Part shown: positions 38,608 through 47,298 of the stretch, one piece after another
How positions within the stretch are numbered: the stretch's first letter is position 1
Layout: each line of letters begins with the position of its first letter
Source: Helicobacter winghamensis ATCC BAA-430
Lineage (GTDB): Bacteria; Campylobacterota; Campylobacteria; Campylobacterales; Helicobacteraceae
Length of the DNA stretch: 64,000 nt
NCBI RefSeq assembly: GCF_028751035.1
Contig: NZ_CP063533.1
Coordinates: 558,001-622,000 of the forward strand
Reading direction: 5' to 3'
Notes under the pieces: generated by a model
The model's database searches: none
Seen by the model: the letters and a program-made list of their open reading frames with translations, nothing else
Told to the model about the DNA's origin: nothing
Made by a program: the position numbers and the translations under genes

Positions 38608-38932
38608 TGTGATCCTCTCCTAAATTTACAAGTGTGATTCCAATAATGGCAAGCCCTAAGCCGATGTATTCTTGTGTTTTTAGTGAAGTTCCAAAGATAA
38701 AAACCGCGATAATTGTGATTAAACTAAGCCCCACAATCTCCCAAATCGCATAAGCCACGCCAACACTGATAGTGCGGATAGAGATGGACATAAAATAATA
38801 TGCAATCCCTATCATAACAAACATAAAGCCATACACGAAAATCTGGTTTTCTTCTTGTGAGTAATTCATCACAGAAACCCCAAAAACTTCGCACACAATA
38901 GCAAGAATTAGAAAAATCCATGCTTTTAGCAT
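38600..38932 (-). CDS. mdtJ: SMR family exporter subunit, MdtJ-like
   Basis: A 110-residue four-helix SMR protein. The membrane glutamate is kept in LAIVCEVFGVSVM, and VGVAYAIWEIVGL matches the MdtJ helix 3 with its additional glutamate. A strong AAGGAG site lies six bases before the ATG. Order and overlap mdtJ then mdtI match the E. coli spermidine exporter operon, though other paired SMR pumps (EbrAB, YkkCD) have the same layout. With agmatine deiminase in this window, a polyamine role is plausible but not shown. Confidence 0.82.
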   Translation of the reverse strand: MLKAWIFLILAIVCEVFGVSVMNYSQEENQIFVYGFMFVMIGIAYYFMSISIRTISVGVAYAIWEIVGLSLITIIAVFIFGTSLKTQEYIGLGLAIIGITLVNLGEDHNV

Positions 38933-39049
38933 AACCGTCTCCTTAAAAATTTAGAAAAAGGAAAAAATTATAACACAAAAAGGATAGATAAAACAAAAAA
39001 TTGCTAAAATGGTAGTGAATTACGCAATAGAAATTAAAAAGGTAAATAT

Positions 39050-40141
39050 GTGTATCAAAGCTTAGAAGAAAACTTAGATCAATTCTCAAAAAATTTTAAA
39101 AAATCTTTTAGTATTTTATTAAAAAGTAAGGAGGATTATTATCCAATTTATTTTGGAGATTTACCCAAACTAACGCTAGATAAAAAGATTCTAATTGTAA
39201 CAAATCCAAAAATTGCTGGATTGCATTTGCAGGCACTCTTAGAAAAGCTTCAAGCAAGAGAAGTGTATTGTCACACAATTGCCGATGGTGAGATTTATAA
39301 GGATTTTAAAAGTGTGGAATCTATTTTAGAGGCGGCATTTAATCATCGCTTGGATAGAAAGTCTTTAATGATTGCCTTTGGGGGCGGGGTGATTGGGGAT
39401 ATGGTAGGGTTTGCTTCTGGGATTTTTATGCGTGGGATTGATTTTATTCAGATACCAACAACGCTTTTAGCGCAAGTGGATTCTAGTGTTGGTGGAAAAA
39501 CAGGAATCAATAATTCCTTTGGCAAAAATCTTATTGGGCTTTTTCATCAGCCAAAAGCAGTGTTTATTAATCCGCATTTTTTGCGCACGCTTCCACAAAG
39601 GGAGTTTAGAGCGGGGCTTGCTGAGATTGTAAAAATGGCAGTGTGCTTTGATAAAACATTGTTTCAAGCACTCCAAAACCTTGATATTGGAGATGAAAAT
39701 GCACTTTTATCTGTGATTGAACGGGCAGTTAGCATTAAAGCGCAAGTGGTTAGAGAAGATGAAAAAGAGCAAGGAATTAGGGCAGCGTTAAATTATGGAC
39801 ACACCTTTGGACATAGTATAGAGCTAGAAAGTGGCTATGGTAAGTATTTGCACGGAGAAGCAGTTGGGATTGGAATGGTTATGGCAAACACACTTGCGCT
39901 TGCATTGAATCTCATTACACAAAAAGAGTTTGAAGCTATAAAAACACTTTTGGAAAAATTTAGGATTCCAACTTCTTATATGATTAAAAATGTAGAATCC
40001 TTTTATGAAAGCTTCTTTTTGGATAAAAAAAGCCTTGATGCGCGTATTAAGTTTATTTTGCCGCAGAGTATCGGTGGAGTGTGCTTTAAAGATGATATTC
40101 CAAAAGCTCTAGTGATTGACATTTTAAGAGAGTTTTCTTGA
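39050..40141 (+). CDS. aroB: 3-dehydroquinate synthase
   Basis: Second step of the shikimate pathway; NAD and divalent metal-dependent. Clear motifs: IAFGGGVIGDMVGFASGIFMRG, IPTTLLAQVDSSVGGKTGIN, LAEIVKMAVC with metal ligand Glu, and ALNYGHTFGHSIE with metal His. 363 residues. The start is GTG at 39050; the overlapping ATG is out of frame. In H. pylori aroB also heads a cluster with an MscS-like channel, mtaB and an ftsH-like gene, as here. Ends with a TGATG overlap into the next gene. Confidence 0.96.
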   Translation: MYQSLEENLDQFSKNFKKSFSILLKSKEDYYPIYFGDLPKLTLDKKILIVTNPKIAGLHLQALLEKLQAREVYCHTIADGEIYKDFKSVESILEAAFNHRLDRKSLMIAFGGGVIGDMVGFASGIFMRGIDFIQIPTTLLAQVDSSVGGKTGINNSFGKNLIGLFHQPKAVFINPHFLRTLPQREFRAGLAEIVKMAVCFDKTLFQALQNLDIGDENALLSVIERAVSIKAQVVREDEKEQGIRAALNYGHTFGHSIELESGYGKYLHGEAVGIGMVMANTLALALNLITQKEFEAIKTLLEKFRIPTSYMIKNVESFYESFFLDKKSLDARIKFILPQSIGGVCFKDDIPKALVIDILREFS

Positions 40142-41820
40142 TGCGTCTTGTAATTTTTGCTTTGATTTTTGTGTGCAATGTAGTCTTTGGTGCTATTGTC
40201 GATGATATAAAAACTATAAAATCCTTAGAATTAGAACTTACAAATGCAAATCGCTTTTTAGAAGATGGCAATAATGCGTGGATGAAACGCTATTTAAACT
40301 ATCAATCCTATCAGCAAGCATTAGCAAATCTAGCACATACAAAAGAAGCAATCGCGCAGCTAGAAGAGAAACCACAAACAATTGCTGTCCAAAATGAATT
40401 GAGTGTTTTAAAGCGTAATTTAATCGCATTAGAGCAGCAAAAAAAGGTGCTAGATATTTATAAGGATTTGCCTTTTAGGGAGCTAACAGAAGCAAAAGAG
40501 CTAGAAGAGATGCCAAGCGTTACAAACCCACTATTAATTGTGCGCGCATATTCTTATATTAAAAAGGCTGATGAAGAATTAAAGATTTTAAATGCAAATT
40601 ATAAAAGTTTGCAAGAAAATCTTAAGTGGCTAAACCAAAAGGATTCTGCATTTAAAGGCTTATTAGAGATTTATCAAAATGTACCAAATGAGTTGCGCAA
40701 TGTGTGCCGCTCAAATTATTGTTTGTTTGTGAGTACAGAAGAGATTACAAAAGCTTATGAAGAAAATCTCAATGCACTCACTGTTCTAGAGACAACAAAA
40801 GAAGTATTTAATACAACTTTGGAGATTTTCACTAAAGAAACACAGGAAAATAAAGCACGCTTATTAGAGCAGATAAAAGCGCAGTTTTTTAAAGGAATTT
40901 ATATTGGAATTACAATTTTGGTTCTTATTGGAATTGCTTTTTCTTTAAAGCTTGGGGTGCGTAAATATATTCACGACAATGAGAGAATTTACACAACAAA
41001 TAAAATTATTAATTTTTTAAATATCACATTAATTGTAATTATTTTGCTTTTTTCTTATCTTGATAATGTTGGTTATCTTGTGACTGTGCTTGGATTTGCA
41101 TCTGCCGGTTTAGCAATTGCCATGAAAGATTTATTTATGTCTGTGCTTGGTTGGATTGTGATTGTTGTAGGTGGTGCAGTGCATGCTGGGGATAGGATTA
41201 AAGTTATTAAAGATGGTGCAGTGTATGTGGGTGATGTTTTGGATATTTCTGTGCTTAGAATCACGCTTTATGAAGACATTACGCTAACAACTTATGCAGA
41301 AAATCGTCGCGCTGGAAGAATTATTTTTGTGCCTAACAACTTTGTCTTTACTACGATGTTTTCAAATTACACGCATGGCGGAATGAAAACAGTATGGGAT
41401 GGGATTGATTTTACCATTACTTTTGATTCTGATCACGCAAAAGCTTGCCATATTGCAAGAGAATGCGCTAAAAAATACGCTAGGGGCTATACAGAATCTA
41501 CGCGTAAGCAATTTACAAAATTGCGCGACAGATTTACTTTGCGCAATACAAATGTTGAACCTCGTGTTTTTAGTTTGTTGGAGCAAAATGGAATTAGGAT
41601 TTCTGTGTGGTATCTTACAAATGCCTATGCAACGCTTGCTTTGCGTAGCAGTATTAGCGCCGAGATTATTGATGCAATTTTAGAAGAGCCAAATATTCAG
41701 ATTGCTTATCCTAGCACAACAGTTTATGAAGGTAAGCGTAAGGTTAAAGAGAATTTACAAGGAGAAGCTTTTAAGAGTGTGCGTGTAGGTGATGGTGCAA
41801 TTCCGCCTTCTAGCTTTTAG
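40141..41820 (+). CDS. MscS-family mechanosensitive channel
   Basis: A 559-residue inner-membrane channel that opens on membrane tension to relieve osmotic stress. Signal-like N-terminus MRLVIFALIFVCNVVFG, a periplasmic coiled-coil region of about 230 residues, two to three membrane helices, then the MscS core: LGFASAGLAIAMKDLFMSVLGWIVIV pore region and GDRIKV, VYVGDVLDISVLRITL beta domain. It ends with a cytoplasmic alpha/beta part. ATG overlaps the aroB stop by one base; a TTG one codon upstream is less likely. The extended periplasmic domain is like that of larger MscS paralogues. Confidence 0.9.
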   Translation: MRLVIFALIFVCNVVFGAIVDDIKTIKSLELELTNANRFLEDGNNAWMKRYLNYQSYQQALANLAHTKEAIAQLEEKPQTIAVQNELSVLKRNLIALEQQKKVLDIYKDLPFRELTEAKELEEMPSVTNPLLIVRAYSYIKKADEELKILNANYKSLQENLKWLNQKDSAFKGLLEIYQNVPNELRNVCRSNYCLFVSTEEITKAYEENLNALTVLETTKEVFNTTLEIFTKETQENKARLLEQIKAQFFKGIYIGITILVLIGIAFSLKLGVRKYIHDNERIYTTNKIINFLNITLIVIILLFSYLDNVGYLVTVLGFASAGLAIAMKDLFMSVLGWIVIVVGGAVHAGDRIKVIKDGAVYVGDVLDISVLRITLYEDITLTTYAENRRAGRIIFVPNNFVFTTMFSNYTHGGMKTVWDGIDFTITFDSDHAKACHIARECAKKYARGYTESTRKQFTKLRDRFTLRNTNVEPRVFSLLEQNGIRISVWYLTNAYATLALRSSISAEIIDAILEEPNIQIAYPSTTVYEGKRKVKENLQGEAFKSVRVGDGAIPPSSF

Positions 41821-41878
41821 TTGGAGATTTGTATTAAAGAGAGTTTTTATTAAGATAATTTTTGCATAAAGAGAAATA

Positions 41879-43150
41879 ATGGTAAAACAAAAAGTGTATT
41901 TTAAAACCTTTGGTTGTCGGACAAATTTATTTGATACACAAGTAATGATTAATGCACTAAAAGATTTCGCACAAACGCCTTATGAAGAAGAGAGTGATAT
42001 TGTAGTGGTAAATTCTTGCACGGTTACTAATGGTGCCGATAGTGGCGTTAGAAATTATATTAATCGCTTGCAAAATGAAGGCAAAAGGATTTTTTTTACA
42101 GGCTGTGGTGTGCAAACACAGGGACAAGCACTTTTAGATAGAGGACTTGTTAGGGGTGTGTTTGGACACTCACATAAAGAGAAAATCAATACACTTTTAA
42201 AAAAGGATTCCAGCTTTTTTTTAAGCGATGATTTAGAATATTTAGAAAATGATATTTTAAGTGATTTTGTAGGTAAAAGTCGTGCTTTTATTAAAATTCA
42301 AGAAGGCTGTGATTTTGCATGTTCGTATTGTATTATCCCTAGCGTTAGAGGAAAAGCTAGGAGTTTTTCACAAGAGAAAATTTTAAAGCAAGTGGAGAGT
42401 TTAGCACAAAAAGGCTTTAGTGAGTTTATTATTACTGGCACAAATATGGGAAGTTGGGGAAAGGATTTTGGATTAAATATCGCTACTCTTGTAGAGTCTT
42501 TGTGTGAGATTCCTTTATTAAAACGCTTAAGAATAGGGAGTTTAGAGCCATCACAAATTGACACACATTTTTTAAGCGTATTGGAAAATCCTAAGATTGA
42601 ACGCCATTTGCATATTGCTTTACAACACACTTCACCAAAAATGTTAAAGTTGATGAATCGTTATAACACTTTTGAAAAAGATTTAGAATTATTTAACACA
42701 TTAAGTCAAAAAGGATTTGCATTAGGGAGTGATTTTATTGTAGGGCACCCCGGAGAGAATAAAGAAGTTTGGGAAGAAGCGTTTTTAAACTTTTCTAAGT
42801 TTCCTTTAACGCATTTGCATAGTTTTATTTACTCTCCACGCGATAATACACCATCGGCTCTTTTAAAGGATAGAATTAATGGAAATATTGCAAAAGAGAG
42901 AAAAAAACAAATTGAAGGAAAGGTGCAAGAAAACAATTTAAATTTTAGAAAAATATTAAATAAAAAAAAGATTCCTTTAAATATTTTGATTGAAAGTGTA
43001 GAATTAAAAGATTCTAAATATATTGCACAAGGATTTGATGAATATTATAATAAGGTGAAAATAGAATCTCAAGAACCAATAGCAAAGGATAGTTGGATAA
43101 TGATAGAAAACTTTAACCCAAAAGCGGATAAAAATTATGCAGAAATTTAA
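41879..43150 (+). CDS. mtaB: tRNA t6A37 methylthiotransferase MtaB
   Basis: Radical SAM methylthiotransferase converting t6A to ms2t6A at position 37. The N-terminal MTTase domain has FGCRTNLFDTQV, NSCTVTNGADSG and GCGVQTQG with three cluster cysteines; the radical SAM motif is CDFACSYC; GEN and YSPRDNTPS follow; a TRAM-like C-terminal region closes. 423 residues. It fits with tsaD at 7574, which makes its substrate. Overlaps the FtsH-like gene by 14 bases. Confidence 0.92.
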   Translation: MVKQKVYFKTFGCRTNLFDTQVMINALKDFAQTPYEEESDIVVVNSCTVTNGADSGVRNYINRLQNEGKRIFFTGCGVQTQGQALLDRGLVRGVFGHSHKEKINTLLKKDSSFFLSDDLEYLENDILSDFVGKSRAFIKIQEGCDFACSYCIIPSVRGKARSFSQEKILKQVESLAQKGFSEFIITGTNMGSWGKDFGLNIATLVESLCEIPLLKRLRIGSLEPSQIDTHFLSVLENPKIERHLHIALQHTSPKMLKLMNRYNTFEKDLELFNTLSQKGFALGSDFIVGHPGENKEVWEEAFLNFSKFPLTHLHSFIYSPRDNTPSALLKDRINGNIAKERKKQIEGKVQENNLNFRKILNKKKIPLNILIESVELKDSKYIAQGFDEYYNKVKIESQEPIAKDSWIMIENFNPKADKNYAEI

Positions 43151-44804
43151 AATTGTTGGGATTTTAGCGATTATTTTAGCGGGAATTTTATTTGGAGTAA
43201 TGTTTTTTAAGCAGGAAGTGAAACTTATTAGCTCAATGGAGCTTCATAGCCTTACAGAGAAAACTCTTCCTAAAATGGCAATCATTAAAGAGGATTATTT
43301 ATATTTTACGCTAGGAACACAGCATTATAAGGTGGCAAAAGAGAGTGTAGATTTACAAGCCTTTGGTCAAAAAGTGCCTTTAGAGATTAAAAATGGATGG
43401 AGTTTTTGGCAAAATGTTATTGAAGTTATGGTGATTTTTGTTTTTATATTTGTAGCGCTTTTATTTCTTTATGCTTCTAAACAGAATAAAGCTTATAAGC
43501 CAAAGCAAGAAAAACAAAGTGAAGATTTTTATTCTAATGCTGCAAAATCCCTAGCAAATGATACATTTGGCTTTTATCACATTAAGCCGATAACTTCAAA
43601 TGTTACTTTTGCAGATGTTGCTGGGATTAGTGAGGCAAAAAACGAACTTGAAGAAATTATTGATTATCTAAGATTTCCTAAAAAATATCAAGACTTTGGT
43701 GTAAGGCTCCCCAAAGGCGTGCTTTTAGTAGGGGTTCCCGGAGTTGGTAAAACATTGATTGCAAAGGCGTTAGCTGGAGAAGCGCAAGTGCCATTTTTTT
43801 ATCAAAGTGGGGCAAGTTTTGTGCAAATCTATGTAGGAATGGGTGCAAAAAGAGTGCGTGATTTATTTGCTCAAGCAAAGCTAAACGCGCCTTCAATCGT
43901 GTTTATTGATGAAATTGATGCAGTAGGCAAAGCACGCGGTGGAATGCGCAATGATGAAAGAGAAGCTACACTTAATCAGCTCTTAACAGAAATGGATGGC
44001 TTTGAAGATAGCTCAGGTGTAATTGTAATAGGTGCTACAAATAATATGGAATCCTTGGATGAAGCGTTGCTTAGAAGTGGTAGATTTGATCGGCGTATTT
44101 TTGTGGAGTTGCCAAACTTGCAAGAGCGCATTAAGATTTTGCAAGTGCATACACGCAATAAACGCTGCGATTTTGATTATGAAGAGATTTCTAGGCTTTG
44201 TGTAGGCTTTAGTGGAGCTGCGCTTGCTTCTTTAGTTAATGAAGCTGCCCTTTGTGCAATTAAGAGAAATTCAGAAGTAATTACTAAAGAGGATATTTTA
44301 AATGTGCGTGATAAGGTAATGCTTGGTGTGCGTAAAAAGCTTAGTTTTAGTGCTAAAGAGCGTGAGATTTTAGCCTATTATCAAGCGGCAAAGGCTTTTA
44401 GCGCTTATGTCCTAGAAGTGCCTTTTGAGAAGGCAACTTTAATGAGTGATGGGCTAAAGTATGTTGATAAAGAGTTTTTGAGTAAAAATGAAATGGAAAA
44501 CCAAATAAAAATCCACCTATCTGGGATTGCAGCGTTAGAATTGTTGTTTGATGAGCGCTACTCTCACGCAAAAGTGGATTTGGATAGGGCAAAGGCGATT
44601 GCGCATAAAATGGTAGAATCTTATGGAATGGGGGAATATCTTTTAGGGATTGAAGAAGATGTGCTTAGAATCTTAGAAAAATGCAAGGATGATCGCTTTG
44701 TGTTTTTTAAGAATTATCGCTTGATTTTAGATTCTATCAAGAACGCACTTTTGGCAAATGAAAAGTTAGATTATGCAGAAGTTGGTAAGATTATTAATGT
44801 ATAA
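43137..44804 (+). CDS. FtsH-like AAA protein lacking the zinc protease motif
   Basis: A 555-residue FtsH homologue. Two membrane segments (about 5-24 and 95-113) flank a short periplasmic part. The AAA domain is intact: Walker A GVPGVGKT (199-206), Walker B IVFIDEID (254-261), arginine fingers Arg316 and Arg319. In the protease domain the expected HEAGH reads Y415-Q416-A-A-K419, so both zinc histidines and the catalytic glutamate are gone; the third-ligand region (VDLDRAKAIAHKMVESYGM) is still recognisable. It is therefore a likely ATP-driven unfoldase or FtsH partner, not a protease. A matching second FtsH is present in H. pylori at the same position next to mtaB. Not a frameshifted pseudogene. 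Confidence 0.88.
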   Translation: MQKFKIVGILAIILAGILFGVMFFKQEVKLISSMELHSLTEKTLPKMAIIKEDYLYFTLGTQHYKVAKESVDLQAFGQKVPLEIKNGWSFWQNVIEVMVIFVFIFVALLFLYASKQNKAYKPKQEKQSEDFYSNAAKSLANDTFGFYHIKPITSNVTFADVAGISEAKNELEEIIDYLRFPKKYQDFGVRLPKGVLLVGVPGVGKTLIAKALAGEAQVPFFYQSGASFVQIYVGMGAKRVRDLFAQAKLNAPSIVFIDEIDAVGKARGGMRNDEREATLNQLLTEMDGFEDSSGVIVIGATNNMESLDEALLRSGRFDRRIFVELPNLQERIKILQVHTRNKRCDFDYEEISRLCVGFSGAALASLVNEAALCAIKRNSEVITKEDILNVRDKVMLGVRKKLSFSAKEREILAYYQAAKAFSAYVLEVPFEKATLMSDGLKYVDKEFLSKNEMENQIKIHLSGIAALELLFDERYSHAKVDLDRAKAIAHKMVESYGMGEYLLGIEEDVLRILEKCKDDRFVFFKNYRLILDSIKNALLANEKLDYAEVGKIINV

Positions 44805-44814
44805 GCGATTTTAA

Positions 44815-45141
44815 ATGTGTGTGGTTTTTGGTGAGAGTGAAAAGTTGGAATCCTTTTTTAAGATTCCACAATTTTTATATGGAGATTTTAGCGTTTTTGG
44901 AGTGGATAGGCATTGTGAAAAAGCAGTGGAGTTTGTGCTAGAGAGATTAAAGGAGAATCAGCGTATAGAAGTTTTGGTTCTTTTAAATATGAAATTAGAT
45001 TTAAAAGAAAATCATCTAAAAACAATCCAAAGCTTTGGCACTAAAATCTACTTTTTTTTAACAACACAAAAAAAAATTCCAACTTTAGAAGTTTATAAAA
45101 AGCTTGCAGAAAATGGAATCTTATTTTTGTATAAAATTTAG
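44815..45141 (+). CDS. Hypothetical protein next to ftsH-like gene
   Basis: A 108-residue cytoplasmic protein, no signal or membrane segment. Alternating hydrophobic strands and charged helices (RIEVLVLLNMKLD, TKIYFFLTT) suggest a small alpha/beta fold. It starts 11 bases after the FtsH-like stop, and a gene of similar size follows the ftsH-like gene in H. pylori as I recall, so the pair is probably co-expressed. Ribosome site is weak. Function unknown. Confidence 0.65.
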   Translation: MCVVFGESEKLESFFKIPQFLYGDFSVFGVDRHCEKAVEFVLERLKENQRIEVLVLLNMKLDLKENHLKTIQSFGTKIYFFLTTQKKIPTLEVYKKLAENGILFLYKI

Positions 45142-45479
45142 TAAGCCTTATTTTTGTAACATTCTATTTCAATTTCTCTAGCAATAGGATTTGCTTTGCC
45201 ATTATTTAAATCTTGGAAATACAATTTGATTTCTACGAAAGTTCCTGGAGTTAAATCTTTAAATGTTCCATATTTATCAATTCCAAAAATACCACAATTA
45301 TCCATATCAATTTCAGTATTGGGTAAAATTTTCACTATAACGCTATCTCCATAAATGGAATCCACAAGGATGGTTTTATCCTTTGTATTTGCCTTAGCGA
45401 TCGTGCCTTGAAGTTTGAAGCTACTTGCTAGGCTTACTGCAATAAGTAAGGGAAAAATTAAAGCGGTTTTTAAAAACAT
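45138..45479 (-). CDS. Small secreted two-cysteine protein, paralogue A
   Basis: A 113-residue exported protein; signal peptide about 1-19. It shares with its two neighbours the layout: G-x-I near the mature start, a KT(I/L) strand, V-x-(I/L)-x-PNT, the NCGIFG motif, a GTFVEIK strand, a late Cys (IECYK) and a C-terminal AY. The two cysteines could form one disulfide. The beta-rich pattern suggests an OB-like barrel such as DUF5666, but this is uncertain. It lies 10 bases after paralogue B and probably shares its transcript; its end overlaps the upstream convergent gene by 4 bases. Confidence 0.75.
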   Translation of the reverse strand: MFLKTALIFPLLIAVSLASSFKLQGTIAKANTKDKTILVDSIYGDSVIVKILPNTEIDMDNCGIFGIDKYGTFKDLTPGTFVEIKLYFQDLNNGKANPIAREIEIECYKNKAY

Positions 45480-45489
45480 TGTTGTCTCT

Positions 45490-45819
45490 TTAATAAGCTG
45501 TATTGCATTGCCATTTGATTCTATAGGCGTTAAAAATCTCCCCTTTTGGGTAACCTTTAACCTCTACAAACATTCCAGATTTCAGGGAAGAAAAGCTTTC
45601 ATTTGCAGAAAATGAGCCAAACATGCCACAATTTTTTCCATGAAGTTTTGTATTTGGAAAGACTTGCACCACAACATTTTTTTGCGCTTCTTGGATTGTG
45701 ATTGTTTTTTTGTTATTATCAATATTGATAATTTGTCCAAAGAGTCTAATATTATCAGCTCCAAAAGCATTTAAACCGCTAAATACAACCAAAGTAATGA
45801 AAAACTTTTTGATTTGCAT
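45490..45819 (-). CDS. Small secreted two-cysteine protein, paralogue B
   Basis: A 109-residue exported protein; signal peptide about 1-20 ending near FGA. Motifs shared with paralogues A and C: LFGQI, NKKTITI, VQVFPNT, NCGMFG, GMFVEVKGYP, IKWQC and final AY. AAGGATAAAA precedes the ATG. It is separated from paralogue C by a terminator and about 105 bases, so it likely has its own promoter and drives A. Function unknown. Confidence 0.78.
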   Translation of the reverse strand: MQIKKFFITLVVFSGLNAFGADNIRLFGQIINIDNNKKTITIQEAQKNVVVQVFPNTKLHGKNCGMFGSFSANESFSSLKSGMFVEVKGYPKGEIFNAYRIKWQCNTAY

Positions 45820-45890
45820 TTTTATCCTTAATTTGAAAAATTATTTGAAGTTATTGTAGTAGAATATTGTCAATTTTCTGTTAAGATAGC

Positions 45891-45916
45891 AAGAAAAGCT
45901 ACCACAAAGGTGGTAG
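45891..45916 (-). terminator. Terminator after paralogue C
   Basis: On the minus strand CTACCAC-CTTT-GTGGTAG, a seven-pair stem, followed by CTTTTCTT. It begins 9 bases after the stop of paralogue C. Confidence 0.75.
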
Positions 45917-45924
45917 TTAAGCGA

Positions 45925-46257
45925 TTAATACGCTTTTGCTCCGCATTTCCATTCAATGCTTTTTGCACCTAAGCCTCCATTTGCTTGTGGTAATGTTTCT
46001 ATTTCCACAAACATTCCTGTTTTTAAAGCACTAAATTTTTCTTGTGTATCATTACCAAAAGCTCCGCAATTATCGCCTTTAAGCTCAGTGTATGGGAAAA
46101 CTTGAATGATAACTTCACCATTTGCGTTAGAGAGAGAAATAGTTTTTTGCGCATTATTAATCTTTGTGATTTGTCCTTGTATTTCAATATCATTATCCGC
46201 TAAAAGTGGAGAAAGAGAGAGAGATAGAAGCACAGTTGCTAGAATTTGTTTTAGCAT
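45925..46257 (-). CDS. Small secreted two-cysteine protein, paralogue C
   Basis: A 110-residue exported protein; signal peptide about 1-20 (LSLSPLLA). Shared motifs: IQGQITKI, QKTISL, IQVFPYTELKGDNCGAFG, LKTGMFVEIE, IEWKC and C-terminal KAY. AAGGATG-like sequence precedes the ATG. First gene of the three-gene tandem family, with its own terminator. No known function; an OB-fold periplasmic ligand-binding or stress role is a guess. Confidence 0.78.
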   Translation of the reverse strand: MLKQILATVLLSLSLSPLLADNDIEIQGQITKINNAQKTISLSNANGEVIIQVFPYTELKGDNCGAFGNDTQEKFSALKTGMFVEIETLPQANGGLGAKSIEWKCGAKAY

Positions 46258-46344
46258 TTTACATCCTTTTTATTTTTAAGATAGCTAGATTTTACCAAGT
46301 CTTTGTTAATATTCCATTAATTTTTATAAAATTAAGGTTTGTTT

Positions 46345-47298
46345 TTGGAATCTCTTATTAAGAAAAATACATTAATGCTAGCACCTTTAGCGGGTTATAG
46401 CGATTTACCTTTGCGTGAAGTGGCTAAGAAGTTTGGTGCCGATATTACGGTTAGCGAGATGATAAGTGTGCATGCTCTAGCATTTAAAAATAAAAAAACG
46501 CTTAAAATGGTGGAAAAATCCCCCCTTGAAAATCCCTTTGCCTTGCAAATTGCAGGAAATGATTTTGGGATTATTGCGCGTGCGGTGGAGTATTTAAACA
46601 CACAAAAAGATGGAATCCAAATTTTGGATTTAAATTGTGGTTGCCCAGCTCCTAAAGTTTCAAGCCACGGGAGTGGAAGTTCGCTGTTGAAAGATTTAAA
46701 TAAGTTGGTAGAGATTTTAAAATTAATCCGTAAGGTGAGTGAAATTCCTTATTTAAGTGTAAAAGTGCGTTTAGGCTTTGATCAAAAAATTCCGCTAGAA
46801 ATTGCACAAGCCCTAAAAGATACCCCCATTGATTATGTCGTTGTTCATGGAAGAACAAAAGTTGATGGCTATAAAAAAGAAAAAATTGATTATGATTCCA
46901 TTGCGCTAATTAAGCAAAATTTAAAAGTGCCATTGATTGCAAATGGAGAGATAAATAGTGTTAAAAAAAGTCAAGAAGTCTTAGAAAAAACAGGAGCTGA
47001 TGGCGTGATGATAGGAAGAGCTGCTGTTGAGAAACCTTGGATATTTGCACAAATTAAAGAAGGCTTAACAGAAGATAGTGTGAAATTAAGGGAAAGAGTA
47101 GTGTTGGAGCATTTTGATCGCACCATTAGTTTTAGGGGGGATTATGGGGCGATTATGTTTAGGAAAAATCTACATGCCTATTCTAAAGGGCTAAAGGGCG
47201 CAAGTGAGTTTAGAAGCAAGGTAAATGTAATCACAGAGCCAATTTTAATGCGTGAAGCAATTTCGGAGTTTTTTAAAAAAGCGGAATTTGAAGGCTAA
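46345..47298 (+). CDS. dus: tRNA-dihydrouridine synthase
   Basis: Flavin enzyme reducing uridines in the tRNA D-loop. DusB-like signatures: APLAGYSDLPLREV, TVSEMIS, LDLNCGCPAPKVSSHGSGSSLL (catalytic Cys), VHGRTK and ANGEI, then GVMIGRAAVEKPW. The 318-residue protein begins at TTG: 46345 has AAGG seven bases upstream, while a TTG two codons earlier (46339) is too close to it. It ends inside the convergent murJ by 26 bases. Confidence 0.93.
   Translation: MESLIKKNTLMLAPLAGYSDLPLREVAKKFGADITVSEMISVHALAFKNKKTLKMVEKSPLENPFALQIAGNDFGIIARAVEYLNTQKDGIQILDLNCGCPAPKVSSHGSGSSLLKDLNKLVEILKLIRKVSEIPYLSVKVRLGFDQKIPLEIAQALKDTPIDYVVVHGRTKVDGYKKEKIDYDSIALIKQNLKVPLIANGEINSVKKSQEVLEKTGADGVMIGRAAVEKPWIFAQIKEGLTEDSVKLRERVVLEHFDRTISFRGDYGAIMFRKNLHAYSKGLKGASEFRSKVNVITEPILMREAISEFFKKAEFEG

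Noticed and set aside
46438-46445. GCCGATAT, a perfect sigma-28 -10 element
   Set aside because: It is inside the dus coding sequence (Gly-Ala-Asp-Ile), no matching -35 element at 11 bases and no gene start follows.
47130-47146. Runs of six G (here and near 241 and 49481) as phase-variation tracts
   Set aside because: Six or fewer G in conserved genes are too short for slippage switching; no longer homopolymer G or C tract was seen.
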